A stretch of DNA of 64,000 nt from Cryobacterium sp. Y29 (GCF_002929825.1 NZ_PJJN01000034.1:207322-271321); one strand, 5' to 3'. Numbered from the stretch's first letter, positions 36,719 to 45,442 are shown. Notes: generated by a model from the letters alone, not told the origin. Made by a program: numbers and translations.

Positions 36719-37834
36719 TCAGGCGATCGCGTCGGATACCGCCAACACGGCGGCGTGGAAGGCAGACGCGACGTGCGCGTTGGTGATGCGGCCGTTGTGC
36801 ACGTTGAGGCCTTGGGCGAGAGCGGAGTCTTCGGCGATGGCCTGCTTCCACCCCTTCTGCGCCAGCGCGACGACGTAGGGCAGGGTGGCGTTGGTCAGTG
36901 CGCGCGTCGACGTGGCCGGCACTGCGCCGGGCATGTTGGCAACGCAGTAATAGACGCTGTCATGCACCAAGAAGGTGGGGTTGTCGTGCGTGGTGGCGTG
37001 CGATCCCTCGAAGCATCCGCCTTGGTCGATCGCGATGTCTACGAGCACGGAGCCGGGCTTCATCGCAGCAACCATGGCGTCGGTGACGAGTTTGGGAGCC
37101 TGCGCACCCGGAATGAGCACAGAGCCGATAACAAGGTCAGCCTCCCGCACCTGCTCGGCAATCTCGTATTGGGTCGACGCGCGCGTCTGGATCTCGCCGT
37201 TGAAACGGGCTTCGAGTTGGCGCAGGCGAGCCAGCGACAGATCGATGATGGTCACGTCGGCGCCCATGCCCAGCGCGTTAGCAGCGGCGTGCTCGCCGGC
37301 CACGCCGCCGCCGATCACGACGACCTTGGCCTTGGGGGTTCCGGGAACACCGCCGAGCAGAATTCCACTGCCGCCGTTGGCGCTCATCAGGTGGTAGGCA
37401 CCGACCTGCACCGAGAGGCGGCCAGCGACCTCGCTCATCGGCGAGAGCAGCGGCAGGCTGCGGTCGGCAAGTTGCACGGTCTCATAGGCGATCGCGGTTG
37501 TGCCGGACTTCATCAGAGCCTCAGTGCATTCAGCGGATGCCGCGAGGTGCAGATAGGTGAACAGCACCTGCCCCGGGCGCATCAACGGGTATTCGGTGAT
37601 AATGGGCTCTTTGACCTTCAGGAGCAGGTCGGCCCTGGCCCAGACTTCGGCGGCGGTGTCGACAATGGACGCCCCGGCTAGCCGAAAAGCATCGTCGGTG
37701 ATGCTGGAGCCCAGCCCGGCACCCTTCTCGATGACGACCTCGTGGCCGCGCCGAGTGAGTTCGTGAACACCGGCCGGAGTGATCGCCACGCGGTTCTCAT
37801 TATTCTTGATCTCGGTGGGAATGCCGACCAACAT
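36719..37834 (-). CDS. ald: Alanine dehydrogenase
   Basis: A 371-residue enzyme that interconverts L-alanine and pyruvate with NAD. It starts MLVGIPTEIKNNENRVAI and has the substrate-binding Lys in LLKVKEPI (near 75), His in LFTYLHLAA (near 96) and the NAD loop VVIGGGVAGEHAA (near 172). The catalytic Asp region DIAIDQGGCFEGS is intact. GGAGCAGAC precedes the ATG. It is divergent from an Lrp regulator, the usual arrangement for AldR control by alanine. Confidence 0.96.
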   Translation of the reverse strand: MLVGIPTEIKNNENRVAITPAGVHELTRRGHEVVIEKGAGLGSSITDDAFRLAGASIVDTAAEVWARADLLLKVKEPIITEYPLMRPGQVLFTYLHLAASAECTEALMKSGTTAIAYETVQLADRSLPLLSPMSEVAGRLSVQVGAYHLMSANGGSGILLGGVPGTPKAKVVVIGGGVAGEHAAANALGMGADVTIIDLSLARLRQLEARFNGEIQTRASTQYEIAEQVREADLVIGSVLIPGAQAPKLVTDAMVAAMKPGSVLVDIAIDQGGCFEGSHATTHDNPTFLVHDSVYYCVANMPGAVPATSTRALTNATLPYVVALAQKGWKQAIAEDSALAQGLNVHNGRITNAHVASAFHAAVLAVSDAIA

Positions 37835-37983
37835 GTCTGCTCCGTTTCGGGTTGCCAGCGCCGAACATATCGGCTGCGACTGAGGTAAGACTGCTATTGA
37901 TTCGTTTCGGCTAGGTAAAATCCGTAGAATCTGCCAGACTTCAAGAATATTCCACTAAATATGCGGTTGTCAGGAGATGCGAG

Positions 37984-38469
37984 ATGACGGAAACGAAGAG
38001 GATTCGGGTGGTCGAAACCCTCGACGAGGTCGATCGCATCCTGGTCGCGGCGCTGCAGGCGGACTCCCGCACTACCAACAGTCGGCTGGCCAGCGCGGCT
38101 GGTATCGCCGAATCCACGTGTGTCTCCCGGGTGCGCTCGCTGGTCAGCCGCGGAATCGTCACGCGCTTCACGGCCATGGTCGACCCGAAAGCGATCGGAC
38201 TCGGCCTGCAGGCGCTGATCAGTGTGAGCATTCGCGCAGGCGCCCGCACGCACATCCCGGCCTTTCGCGATTCGATCCGGGTGATGCCGCGCGTCGTGCA
38301 GCTGTATTTTCTCGGCGGGTCCGAGGACTTCATCATTCACCTGTCGGCCCGGGACACCGACGATGTGCGCGATTTCGTGCTGGACAACCTTTCAGCCAAT
38401 CCCGCGGTCGCGTCAACCCGTACCAGCATGGTGTTCGAGCATTTCTACAACGGCGTCGCCCCCGAATAG
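37984..38469 (+). CDS. Lrp/AsnC family regulator, probable AldR
   Basis: A 161-residue Lrp protein. The HTH is at about residues 13-60 (DRILVAALQADSRTTNSRLA, GIAESTCVSRVRSLVSRGIV) and the RAM domain at 75-155 (GLQALISVSIRAG, FLGGSEDFIIHLSARDTDDV). Position opposite ald, 149 bp away, suggests it senses alanine or related amino acids and activates ald. The next gene on its strand is a LysE exporter, so it may also control amino-acid export. Confidence 0.88.
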   Translation: MTETKRIRVVETLDEVDRILVAALQADSRTTNSRLASAAGIAESTCVSRVRSLVSRGIVTRFTAMVDPKAIGLGLQALISVSIRAGARTHIPAFRDSIRVMPRVVQLYFLGGSEDFIIHLSARDTDDVRDFVLDNLSANPAVASTRTSMVFEHFYNGVAPE

Positions 38470-38492
38470 CGCGCCCCTAAACTGTCCACGAC

Positions 38493-39119
38493 ATGAACCT
38501 CGCCGACACGATTCTGCCCACCCTGTTCGGTTTTGGTACCGGACTCGCGCTCATCATCGCGATCGGCGCCCAGAACGCGTTTATCCTGCGGCTCGGTATT
38601 GCGGGGCGGAACCGCACCGTGCTCGTTGCGGTGCTGATCTGTTCGGTCTCCGACGCCGTGCTCATTCTGGCCGGCATCGTGGGAATCGGTGCTCTTATTC
38701 GAGCCGCCCCGGTCGTTCTGGTCATCGTGCAGGTGCTCGGCGCCGGCTTTCTGCTCACCTACGGTGCGTTCGCCGCAGTGCGCGCCTTCCGCCCCGGCGT
38801 GCTCGTAGCGGCCGCGACTACAACGGTCAGCACCCGGGCCGCCGTCGCGACGACCATCGCGCTCACCTGGCTCAACCCGCACGTCTATCTCGACACCCTG
38901 ATTTTTCTCGGATCGGTGGCGAACCAGCAGGGGACGAACGAGCGCTGGTGGTGGGGCGCAGGAGCAATCACGGCGAGCTTCGTCTGGTTCTTCGCGCTCG
39001 GTTTCGGTGCACGGATGCTCCGGCCCTTATTCGCAAAGCGCAGCTCCTGGCGAGTGCTCGACGCCTTCATCGCCGTGGTCATGATCGCCCTCGGCGTGAA
39101 AATGGCGGTCGGCGTCTAG
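38493..39119 (+). CDS. LysE/ArgO family amino-acid exporter
   Basis: A 208-residue membrane protein with about six helices. The conserved segments GTGLALIIAIGAQNAFILRLGI and ATTIALTWLNPHVYLDTLIFLGSVA are the LysE/ArgO signature. It exports basic or other amino acids to avoid overload. It lies 23 bp after the Lrp gene and is likely co-transcribed, giving a regulator-exporter pair like LysG-LysE, but with an Lrp rather than a LysR protein. Confidence 0.92.
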   Translation: MNLADTILPTLFGFGTGLALIIAIGAQNAFILRLGIAGRNRTVLVAVLICSVSDAVLILAGIVGIGALIRAAPVVLVIVQVLGAGFLLTYGAFAAVRAFRPGVLVAAATTTVSTRAAVATTIALTWLNPHVYLDTLIFLGSVANQQGTNERWWWGAGAITASFVWFFALGFGARMLRPLFAKRSSWRVLDAFIAVVMIALGVKMAVGV

Positions 39120-39182
39120 CGTTGCTACTCGCGCCAAGTGCCCTGCCCTGCCCTGCCGAGCAGCGCGACTATCCGTGATCGG

Positions 39183-39524
39183 CTAGACGTTCAGCCACAC
39201 GCTGGCCACGATCACGACGATCTGCACGACCGGCGGGTTACCTCCCTGCTCGAGGTGCGCGGCGATCACGTCGTGCACCCGACCGCTCACGTCACCCGAA
39301 GACTTTGTTGCACCGATGCCGATCCTGGCCGTGACTCGAACGCCGTCAGCCCGCTGTTCAATGTGCACGAGGGGCGCTGCGGGCGCTCGATGGGCCACCG
39401 CATCGAGGGTGGCGGTGACTACGGTGGCCACCATCGACCCGGCCGGATACAGCGCGGCGACACCGGGCACCCGGCGCACCAATGCGTCCAGCTGGTCGAA
39501 AGAAGAAACGTCCGTGGTCATCAT
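39183..39524 (-). CDS. Small Asp23-like hypothetical protein of the ECF locus
   Basis: A 113-residue protein with a beta-alpha-beta pattern: QLDALVRRVPGVAALYPAG, a strand VHIEQRADGVRVTARIGIG and a C-terminal helix-strand VSGRVHDVIAAHLEQGG. This resembles the core of Asp23/Gls24 proteins. It overlaps the preceding gene by 4 bp and is third in the sigma-factor operon. It may bind the other Asp23 proteins or the sigma factor; function is inferred. Confidence 0.65.
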   Translation of the reverse strand: MMTTDVSSFDQLDALVRRVPGVAALYPAGSMVATVVTATLDAVAHRAPAAPLVHIEQRADGVRVTARIGIGATKSSGDVSGRVHDVIAAHLEQGGNPPVVQIVVIVASVWLNV

Positions 39525-40174
39525 TTTTCCTGTTCGTGAGCGGATGCATCGGGCAGCGAATGCAGGTCACTCACGGTGATATCGATGGCCACCACGACCA
39601 GCTCCGTATATTTACTCAAAGTGGCATACATCGCGTCTCGTAGCTGATCGGCCAGCCGCGGTATATTCTCACCGGGGAATACAGTTACATCGACCCGGAT
39701 GGAGATCGGTGCGCCAGGCACGCTGACGTCGCCGACCAGCACGCACCGGCCGACGAACACGTTCTGCATGCGATCGCCGGTTTCCCGCAGCATGCCACGC
39801 ACGGCGCCCTCCGTCACGACGAGGCGCGCGATCGGAGACGGGTGGGCCAGCGGAATCTCCCGGCCGGCATGGGCCTCCAGCGTAATGTTGTTGAGAATGG
39901 ACGACACCCAGCTGTCGTCGCGCCGGGATTCACGTTCGAGGTCTTGCTCAAGCAATGACCGCTGCGCTCGACGCAGTCGTTCGAGACCGCGCAGGGCGAT
40001 CTCACAGTCGGGCGAATCGTCGATGCCTGGGTCGGCGGGCATCCGGTTGCGATCAAGGTAGTCGCTGAGTTGCTCGATGGTGTAACCGTTCAGGCCAGCC
40101 TGTTCCCCTTCGGTACTGTCGAGGTCGAATGCGAAAAAGCGCCGGTTCGCCGGTGTCCGTTCGGTCATCGCCAA
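39521..40174 (-). CDS. Asp23/Gls24-related protein, candidate anti-sigma factor
   Basis: A 217-residue soluble protein. The N-terminus (FFAFDLDSTEGEQAGLNGYTIEQLSDYLD) has low hydrophobicity and an acidic stretch; the C-terminal half (ISIRVDVTVFPGENIPRLADQLRDAMYATL) matches the Asp23 strand-helix core. The start overlaps the sigma-factor stop by 10 bp, the usual spacing for a sigma/anti-sigma pair. No membrane helix or zinc motif was seen, so it is not a classical ZAS anti-sigma factor. Confidence 0.65.
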   Translation of the reverse strand: MAMTERTPANRRFFAFDLDSTEGEQAGLNGYTIEQLSDYLDRNRMPADPGIDDSPDCEIALRGLERLRRAQRSLLEQDLERESRRDDSWVSSILNNITLEAHAGREIPLAHPSPIARLVVTEGAVRGMLRETGDRMQNVFVGRCVLVGDVSVPGAPISIRVDVTVFPGENIPRLADQLRDAMYATLSKYTELVVVAIDITVSDLHSLPDASAHEQEK

Positions 40175-40740
40175 TCCTCCATCTGTCGCAGCAGGGTCTT
40201 GCGAGCGCGGGCCAGCAGTCCGCGCACGGTGGAAAGCGGCAGGTTCAGCTCGACGGCAATGTCACCGTAGCTGTACTCGGCGAGTTCGCGCAGGGTCCAG
40301 CAGCGCCGTTGATCCACGGGAAGACCCGCGAGCACTCGCGCGAGCGCTTCGGTCTCGGACTCCACCTCAGCGAGGACGTGTGGGGCATGACTCTCGGGCG
40401 CCGGGGCATCCGTGTCGTCGATATTGACATGCGGGCGTCGAGCGCGGAGCCGATCGATGCTCTTACGGCCAACGATGCGCATCAGCCAACTCTTGACAGC
40501 CTTGCCGTCTTCGAGAGTGCCGAGCTGCTGCCAGGCCGTGATGAACGATTCCTGCACCACGTCGTCGGTTTCGTCATTTGAACCGAGAACCCGGGTCGCG
40601 TAAACCCGCATGAGCGGGCCGTACCGACGAACGAGAACCTCGAAGGCACGCAGGTCGCCATCGGCAGCGCGGTCGGCGAGCACTTGGTCGGCAGCCGCAT
40701 CGAGCGGCGACGCGACCTGCTCACGCACTCTGCCGGGCAC
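40165..40740 (-). CDS. ECF RNA polymerase sigma factor
   Basis: A 191-residue ECF sigma factor. Region 2 (DLRAFEVLVRRYGPLMRVYATRVLG, DDVVQESFITAWQQL) and region 4 (LPVDQRRCWTLRELAEYSYGDIAVELNLPLSTVRGLLARARK) are complete, separated by a linker rich in Ala, Pro and Glu. It is divergent from the Asp23/AmaP operon over a symmetric promoter-like region. It probably responds to envelope or alkaline stress and drives both arms. Confidence 0.92.
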   Translation of the reverse strand: MPGRVREQVASPLDAAADQVLADRAADGDLRAFEVLVRRYGPLMRVYATRVLGSNDETDDVVQESFITAWQQLGTLEDGKAVKSWLMRIVGRKSIDRLRARRPHVNIDDTDAPAPESHAPHVLAEVESETEALARVLAGLPVDQRRCWTLRELAEYSYGDIAVELNLPLSTVRGLLARARKTLLRQMEDWR

Positions 40741-40784
40741 CTCCCCTCCTTAGGCAAACTAGTCCAGAATATTTCTCATCTTTG

Positions 40785-40811
40785 TGTGACGAATACGCCA
40801 CATGTTTCGTC
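40785..40811. promoter_or_regulatory. Symmetric ECF-type divergent promoter
   Basis: On the plus strand TGTGACG (40785-40791) and CGTC (40808-40811) are 16 bases apart, matching ECF -35 and -10 elements. The same block read on the minus strand gives TGTAAGACG and CGTC with equal spacing. The core is an inverted repeat, GACGAA (40788-40793) and TTCGTC (40806-40811), centred between the sigma-factor gene and the Asp23 operon. Confidence 0.65.
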
Positions 40812-40870
40812 TTACAGGTAACAATTTGTTCTGGCTAGACCAGACGGCCCTATACGAAGGAGCTTTTTCC

Positions 40871-41347
40871 ATGGACCTCATCGACAGCAACGGCCCCGCA
40901 TCGACGAGCAAGACCCCGCGTAGCCGCGCCCCGATCAGCCTACCGCTGACCGGTGAGTCCGCCACCGGAACCGGCAAGACCGTCATTAACGACGGCGTCG
41001 TGGCCAAGGTGGCCGGCATCGCCGCCCGCGAAGTCTCCGGCGTGCACGCGCTCGGCGGCGGCGCGGCCCGCGCCCTCGGAGCCATTCGTGAAGCAATGAA
41101 CAGTACCGACGTGAGCCAGGGCATCTCGGTCGAGGTGGGAGAAACGCAGGTGGCGGTCGACGTGACAATCGTCGCCGAGTACCCGGTACAGCTGCAGCAG
41201 GTGGCCGACGATATCCGCTCGAGCGTTATTCGCGCCATTGAAGACCTCGTCGGCCTCGAAGTCACCGAGGTCAACGTGACGATCATCGATATTCACCTGC
41301 CCAGCGACGATGCCGATGCTGAGCCGAGTAAAGCCGCACTGCGGTGA
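40871..41347 (+). CDS. Asp23/Gls24 family envelope stress protein
   Basis: A 158-residue Asp23 protein. The core VINDGVVAKVAGIAAREVSGVHAL and VEVGETQVAVDVTIVAEYPVQLQQVADDIR and VNVTIIDIHLP is the full family signature. In Firmicutes Asp23 is an abundant protein tethered to the membrane by AmaP. ATG 40871 is preferred because GAAGGAGC lies upstream. It is the first gene of the plus-strand arm of the ECF locus. Confidence 0.9.
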   Translation: MDLIDSNGPASTSKTPRSRAPISLPLTGESATGTGKTVINDGVVAKVAGIAAREVSGVHALGGGAARALGAIREAMNSTDVSQGISVEVGETQVAVDVTIVAEYPVQLQQVADDIRSSVIRAIEDLVGLEVTEVNVTIIDIHLPSDDADAEPSKAALR

Positions 41348-41538
41348 CTAACGCATCCCGAACGGGAATGATGGTCGGTGCGATTCTCGCCCTGACCTGG
41401 GTGATTCTGGGTTTCTGGGCGTTTCTGTTTGTTGCCCTGTCCATGCTGGTCGGCGCCCTGATCGGCCGCGTGGTTGACGGTCGTCTCGACCTCGGCTCAC
41501 TGATCGGAGCGTTTCAGGGAAAGCGGTCATCATCGTGA
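41344..41538 (+). CDS. DUF2273-like small membrane protein
   Basis: A 64-residue protein with two hydrophobic helices (MMVGAILALTWVILGFWAFLF and ALSMLVGALIGRVVDGRL), like the small DUF2273 proteins found beside Asp23. The GTG start overlaps the preceding stop. The C-terminus GAFQGKRSSS is basic. It probably helps hold Asp23 proteins at the membrane. Confidence 0.75.
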   Translation: MTNASRTGMMVGAILALTWVILGFWAFLFVALSMLVGALIGRVVDGRLDLGSLIGAFQGKRSSS

Positions 41539-41981
41539 GCGTGGCGACCGATACCACAAACGAGTGGTTTCTCGGCGGAGCGGTACACGACGCACCGAAC
41601 GACGGTACTCCGCCCACGACCGTGACGCCTCCCCCGCCCCGCGGCCGCACCCGCATCGTGCCCCGGGCGCTCCGCCAGGTCGTTTCGATGGTCACTGCGG
41701 AATCGCTCGGCGTTCCCTCCGGTGAAGTCCGCGTGGAGCTCGGCGACGACCACGGCCGGCTCGCGCTCACGATCAGCACCACCATCCGCGTCGTCGCCCT
41801 CTCCCGCATCACCCGCGACCCAGCCGTCATCGCGCGCACTGGCGGAACAATTCTGGCCCGGTCGGCTCGGTCGCAAGCCGAAATTCTTCATCGCGTCGGA
41901 GAACTCACCGGCGCCGATGTCGGCCGTGTCACCGTGCGACTGACCGGCGTTGACGTGCAACAAGAACGCAGGGTGCAATGA
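41535..41981 (+). CDS. Second Asp23-like protein of the operon
   Basis: A 148-residue protein with an N-terminal Pro/Thr-rich linker (TPPTTVTPPPPRG) followed by an Asp23-like body (VRVELGDDHGRLALTISTTIRVV, AEILHRVGELTGADVGRVTVRLTGVDV). The GTG start overlaps the previous stop by 4 bp. It lacks a membrane helix. It may form mixed oligomers with the first Asp23 protein. Confidence 0.7.
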   Translation: MSVATDTTNEWFLGGAVHDAPNDGTPPTTVTPPPPRGRTRIVPRALRQVVSMVTAESLGVPSGEVRVELGDDHGRLALTISTTIRVVALSRITRDPAVIARTGGTILARSARSQAEILHRVGELTGADVGRVTVRLTGVDVQQERRVQ

Positions 41982-42586
41982 ACTCGGCACCGGCCGATCG
42001 GTCTTCAGAACCGATGACGCCAATTTACACGCGCATCAGCCGGCGTGAACTGCATTCGCCTCGGTCAGCGGCGGCCATCACCGTGGCGGGTGTCGTCATT
42101 TTGCTCTGCGCTTGGGTCGGCACCGAGATTATGCTGCTCATGACCAACCAACCGGCCCTGCTGGCGACCCCGGCCGAACTGGCAGCCGGCGTTGCATCCG
42201 TTTCGACTATGCCGGCTTCGCTACTCATCACCATTGCGCTCGCCTGCGCCCTTGTCGCCGTCGTCCTGTTGGTCGTCGCGGTCACGCCCGGGCGAAGAGC
42301 GCGGCATCTGATCGATTCGGAGCGAACGGTGACCGTCGTCGATGACGAGGTGATCGCGTCCGCTTTGGCCGGGCGCGCCGCTCGCGTGGGCGGCATCAAC
42401 CCCGACGACACCCGGGTCAGTATTTCCCGTCGACTTGCCACGGTGCACCTCGTGCCGACATCGGGGCAACCGGTGCAGCGCGACTCGGTGCAGCACGCCG
42501 TACGCGACCAGCTCGATGGCCTGCACCTGCGACCGACACTGCAGACCCGGGTCGTCGTGGCCCATGGCGGAAAGGTCGGAACGTGA
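41978..42586 (+). CDS. DUF6286-like membrane protein
   Basis: A 202-residue protein with two membrane helices (about 35-55 and 85-105) and a C-terminal domain resembling Asp23/AmaP: TVVDDEVIASALAGRAARVGGINPDDTRVSISRRLATVHL. It overlaps both neighbours by 4 bp. Related proteins sit in actinobacterial Asp23 clusters. It is likely a membrane anchor or scaffold. Confidence 0.7.
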   Translation: MNSAPADRSSEPMTPIYTRISRRELHSPRSAAAITVAGVVILLCAWVGTEIMLLMTNQPALLATPAELAAGVASVSTMPASLLITIALACALVAVVLLVVAVTPGRRARHLIDSERTVTVVDDEVIASALAGRAARVGGINPDDTRVSISRRLATVHLVPTSGQPVQRDSVQHAVRDQLDGLHLRPTLQTRVVVAHGGKVGT

Positions 42587-43188
42587 ACAACACCAACCGC
42601 GCGCTCAACCGCAGCGTCATCCTGGTGACCGGGCTCTCGCTGCTAGCCGTGGCCACTCTGCTCGGCCTGCTCGCAACGCAAGTCACACTGCGGGATGCAT
42701 GGACCACGGTTGCTGAGAGGGTTGGCGGCACGGTCGCCGGCTGGCTCCAATCTACGCCGCTCGGCAACACGCGAAATAGCTGGATCTGGATCATCGTCCT
42801 CACCCTGTTGCTGGCCGTGGTTGGCCTATTGCTCAGCTTCATTCTGCGGCAGGGCCGCGGCCACTCCGGCCACCTCATCAGTGAACAGACCTCGGACTGG
42901 GGCACCACACAGGTTGATTCGACGGTTGCCGAGCAAGCGCTGCACAACGCACTCGGCGAGCACCCCGAGTTCTTATCGACCCGCGTCTCGACCTACCGGG
43001 TGTCCCGCGACGCCGTACTCAAGGTCTCGGTGACCTGTCGACGAGGTACCTCCCCGACCGACGTCGTGCACGTCGTCGAACAGGCCCTGCTTGCCCTCGA
43101 TGAACTCCTCGGCCAACGCATCCCCGCCCTGCTGCAGATCAGCGGAGGCTTCCGGGTGCGTACCGGTCGCACCACGCGCGTTCCCTAA
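42583..43188 (+). CDS. AmaP-like membrane anchor protein
   Basis: A 201-residue protein with two helices (VILVTGLSLLAVATLLGLLA and WIWIIVLTLLLAVVGLLLSF) bracketing a loop, then a C-terminal soluble domain (TVAEQALHNALGEHPEFLSTR, VLKVSVTCRRGTSPTDVVHVVEQAL). This is the AmaP layout, in which a helical hairpin tethers Asp23 to the membrane. It is the last overlapping gene of the operon. Confidence 0.75.
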   Translation: MNNTNRALNRSVILVTGLSLLAVATLLGLLATQVTLRDAWTTVAERVGGTVAGWLQSTPLGNTRNSWIWIIVLTLLLAVVGLLLSFILRQGRGHSGHLISEQTSDWGTTQVDSTVAEQALHNALGEHPEFLSTRVSTYRVSRDAVLKVSVTCRRGTSPTDVVHVVEQALLALDELLGQRIPALLQISGGFRVRTGRTTRVP

Positions 43189-43288
43189 ATCCTTGAAGAT
43201 GCCTCTCACCGACATTCACCCCCGACTGACGTTCAGCGCTTCCGCGCCGAACACTCCCCCAGAAACACCTCGCGAAAGAGAGAACACC

Positions 43289-43462
43289 ATGAGTGCATCC
43301 GACAAGATCAAAAACGCCGCGCAGGACCTCAAGGGCAAGGCCACTGAGGCCGTGGGCAAGGCCACCAACGACGACTCCAAGGTCGCCGAAGGACGTGCCG
43401 ACCAGACCGCGGCGAGCGCCAAGAAGGTCGGCGAAGACATCAAGGATGTCTTCAAAAAATAG
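43289..43462 (+). CDS. CsbD family stress protein
   Basis: A 57-residue, highly charged protein of the CsbD family: SASDKIKNAAQDLKGKATEA and VGKATNDDSKVAEGRADQTA are typical. The members accumulate in general stress and are largely disordered. It lies 100 bp after the AmaP-like gene and may have its own promoter or share the ECF regulon. ATG 43289 follows CGAAAGAG. Confidence 0.9.
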   Translation: MSASDKIKNAAQDLKGKATEAVGKATNDDSKVAEGRADQTAASAKKVGEDIKDVFKK

Positions 43463-43532
43463 TTCGAGATCTGCTGACTCCGAGCACGCGACATACCCTG
43501 AGATCTAGTCAGAACGCAGTAGATTTTTCTGT

Positions 43533-43570
43533 CCGCAGGTCGCCATCGCCCGACCGACCGCGACCTGCGG
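43533..43570. other. Strong hairpin before the YihY gene
   Basis: CCGCAGGTCGC (43533-43543) and GCGACCTGCGG (43560-43570) pair perfectly over 11 bp around a 16-base loop. It ends 28 bp before the YihY start. No T-run follows, so it may be the CsbD terminator or a 5' leader structure. Confidence 0.65.
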
Positions 43571-43598
43571 CTTCACTCGAACCGAGCAGGAGACTTTT

Positions 43599-44657
43599 AT
43601 GGCAGACACGGGCCAAAGCCAGAAACTCACCGGCGCCCCTGCCCCCGATGACGACCGCAAGCCGGACACGCCGGCCAAGGTCACGAAGTCCTCCTGGAAA
43701 TACGTCTTCAAACGCACGCTCAGCGAATTCAGCACCGACCAGTGCACCGACATCGCGGCGTCGCTCACCTACTACGCCGTGCTGTCGCTGTTTCCCATGC
43801 TCATCGCCCTGGTTTCGCTGCTCGGCGTGTTCGGTCAGGGGCGGCAGTCCGCCGACACCCTGCTGACGATTCTCGCCTCGGTCGCCCCCGGCGACGCCCT
43901 CGACGTCATTTCGGGGCCGATCGAACAGTTCAGCACCGCGCCGTCCGCCGGGTTTGCACTGGTGGCGGGGATCGCGGTCGCGATCTGGTCGGCATCCGGT
44001 TATGTCGGAGCCTTCAGCCGCGCCATGAACCGCATCTACGAGATCGACGAGGGCCGGTCATTTCTCACGCTCAAGCCCACGCAGTTGCTCGTCACCGTCA
44101 TCAGCATCGCCCTGCTGCTCGTAGCCGTGTTGACTGTGGCCATTTCCGGCCCCATCACGGATGCCGTCGGCGCCGCCCTCGGCCTCGGCCAGACCGTGCA
44201 GCTGGTCTGGTCCATTGCCAAGTGGCCGGTGCTTGCGGCCACCGTCGTGTTGCTGATCGCGGTGCTGTACTACTTCACCCCAAACGTGCGCCAGCCGAAA
44301 TTTCGCTGGCTGAGCCTCGGAGCACTGGTCGCCCTCGTTGCGATCGTCGTCGCGTCCCTGGGATTCGGGTTCTACGTCGCGACGTTCTCGAACTACGCCA
44401 AGACCTACGGTTCGCTCGCTGGAATCGTCATCTTTCTGCTCTGGCTGTGGCTGACCAACCTTGCCTTGTTATTTGGTGCGGAGTTCGACGCCGAACTCGA
44501 GCGTGGCCGCCAGCTGCAGGCGGGCATCGCCGCCGAGCAGAACATTCAGCTACCCCCTCGCGGCACCAGGAAGAGCCAGAAAGCCGCCCTGAAAGAGATG
44601 CAGACCGTCACCGACGGCCGTCGCATCCGCAAAGCCAACGCCGGCCCGCGCCCCTGA
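43599..44657 (+). CDS. YihY/BrkB family inner-membrane protein
   Basis: A 352-residue protein of the YihY/virulence factor BrkB family. Six helices span about residues 50-300, with the family motifs DIAASLTYYAVLSLFPMLIAL, IWSASGYVGAFSRAMNRIYEI and KTYGSLAGIVIFLLWLWLTNLALLFGAEFDAELER. Both termini are charged and cytoplasmic. The biochemical role of the family is unsettled. It stands apart from the ECF operon by its own leader. Confidence 0.92.
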   Translation: MADTGQSQKLTGAPAPDDDRKPDTPAKVTKSSWKYVFKRTLSEFSTDQCTDIAASLTYYAVLSLFPMLIALVSLLGVFGQGRQSADTLLTILASVAPGDALDVISGPIEQFSTAPSAGFALVAGIAVAIWSASGYVGAFSRAMNRIYEIDEGRSFLTLKPTQLLVTVISIALLLVAVLTVAISGPITDAVGAALGLGQTVQLVWSIAKWPVLAATVVLLIAVLYYFTPNVRQPKFRWLSLGALVALVAIVVASLGFGFYVATFSNYAKTYGSLAGIVIFLLWLWLTNLALLFGAEFDAELERGRQLQAGIAAEQNIQLPPRGTRKSQKAALKEMQTVTDGRRIRKANAGPRP

Positions 44658-44912
44658 CGATTTCCAGGACGCCCGGACCCTCTGCCGCGTCGTTTCGTTT
44701 GCTCCAGACCCGAGCGCGGAACGCTGTCTCCCGACCCGCCCTGTTTGCGCTGGCCGCGTGCATCGGCTGGGGAGTCTCGACCGCGGTCGGCCCGCTCACC
44801 GCACTGACCACGCTGCTCTGCGCCCCGCTGGTCCCAAGCTCCGCTAGCCCTGGAGTGCCCACACACGAACACCCTCGCTCGCAAGGCGAACGAGGGTGTT
44901 CGGTCAATCCGA
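44658..44912. other. Gene-poor region between YihY and CarD
   Basis: The 255 bp hold a hydrophobic open stretch on the plus strand (ALAACIGWGVSTAVGPLTAL) without a start codon or ribosome site, so I do not call a gene. The right end has the 12-bp hairpin listed at 44866-44902. Confidence 0.5.
44866..44902 (-). terminator. Terminator-type hairpin after carD
   Basis: CGAACACCCTCG (44866-44877) and CGAGGGTGTTCG (44891-44902) form a perfect 12-bp stem with a 13-base loop just past the carD stop. No T-run follows on either side. Confidence 0.7.
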
Positions 44913-45431
44913 CTAAACGGTTATTTCAACCGGCTCATCACTGACGACGTAGTTCTGAATTTCGATGAGCAGCAGGTCGCCGGCTTCCTGGTCGGTCAGG
45001 CCCTGGGCCAGAGCGAGTTCGGAGACGAGAATCTGACGGGCCTTTTCGAGCATCCGCTTTTCGCCGGCAGAGACGCCCTTGTCCTGGTCGCGACGCCACA
45101 GGTCGCGCACGACCTCGCTGACCCGGTACACGCTGCCGCTGGCCATTTTCTCCTGGTTGGCCTTATAACGGCGTGACCAGTTGCCCGGCTCCTCGGTGAA
45201 GGCGTTCTGCAGAATTTCATACACAGCGCTGACACCCGCGGCGTCGATGACGTCGCGCACGCCGACGAGCTCGACGTTGTCGACCGGCAGCTGAATGGTC
45301 AGCGCGCTCGTGTGCACGTTGAGGGTCATGAACTGCTTCTCGACGCCCTTGATGTTGCGGGTCGCGAGGGCCGTAATGGTGACCGCTCCGTGGTGCGGAT
45401 AGACCAGGGTTTCGCCGATTTCGATCTTCAT
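44913..45431 (-). CDS. CarD family RNA polymerase-binding regulator
   Basis: A 172-residue CarD protein. The RNA polymerase-interacting Tudor-like domain begins IEIGETLVYPHHGAVTITAL, and the C-terminal helical domain contains NWSRRYKANQEKMASGSVYRVSEVVRDLWRRD with the conserved Trp that contacts the promoter upstream edge of the bubble. Length and sequence match mycobacterial CarD. It is encoded 11 bp downstream of a TetR gene on the same strand. Confidence 0.93.
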   Translation of the reverse strand: MKIEIGETLVYPHHGAVTITALATRNIKGVEKQFMTLNVHTSALTIQLPVDNVELVGVRDVIDAAGVSAVYEILQNAFTEEPGNWSRRYKANQEKMASGSVYRVSEVVRDLWRRDQDKGVSAGEKRMLEKARQILVSELALAQGLTDQEAGDLLLIEIQNYVVSDEPVEITV

Positions 45432-45442
45432 AGAATGTGCCT

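Noticed and set aside
44658..44870. Small hydrophobic peptide gene after YihY
   Set aside because: The hydrophobic stretch has no start codon with a ribosome site and no detectable family.
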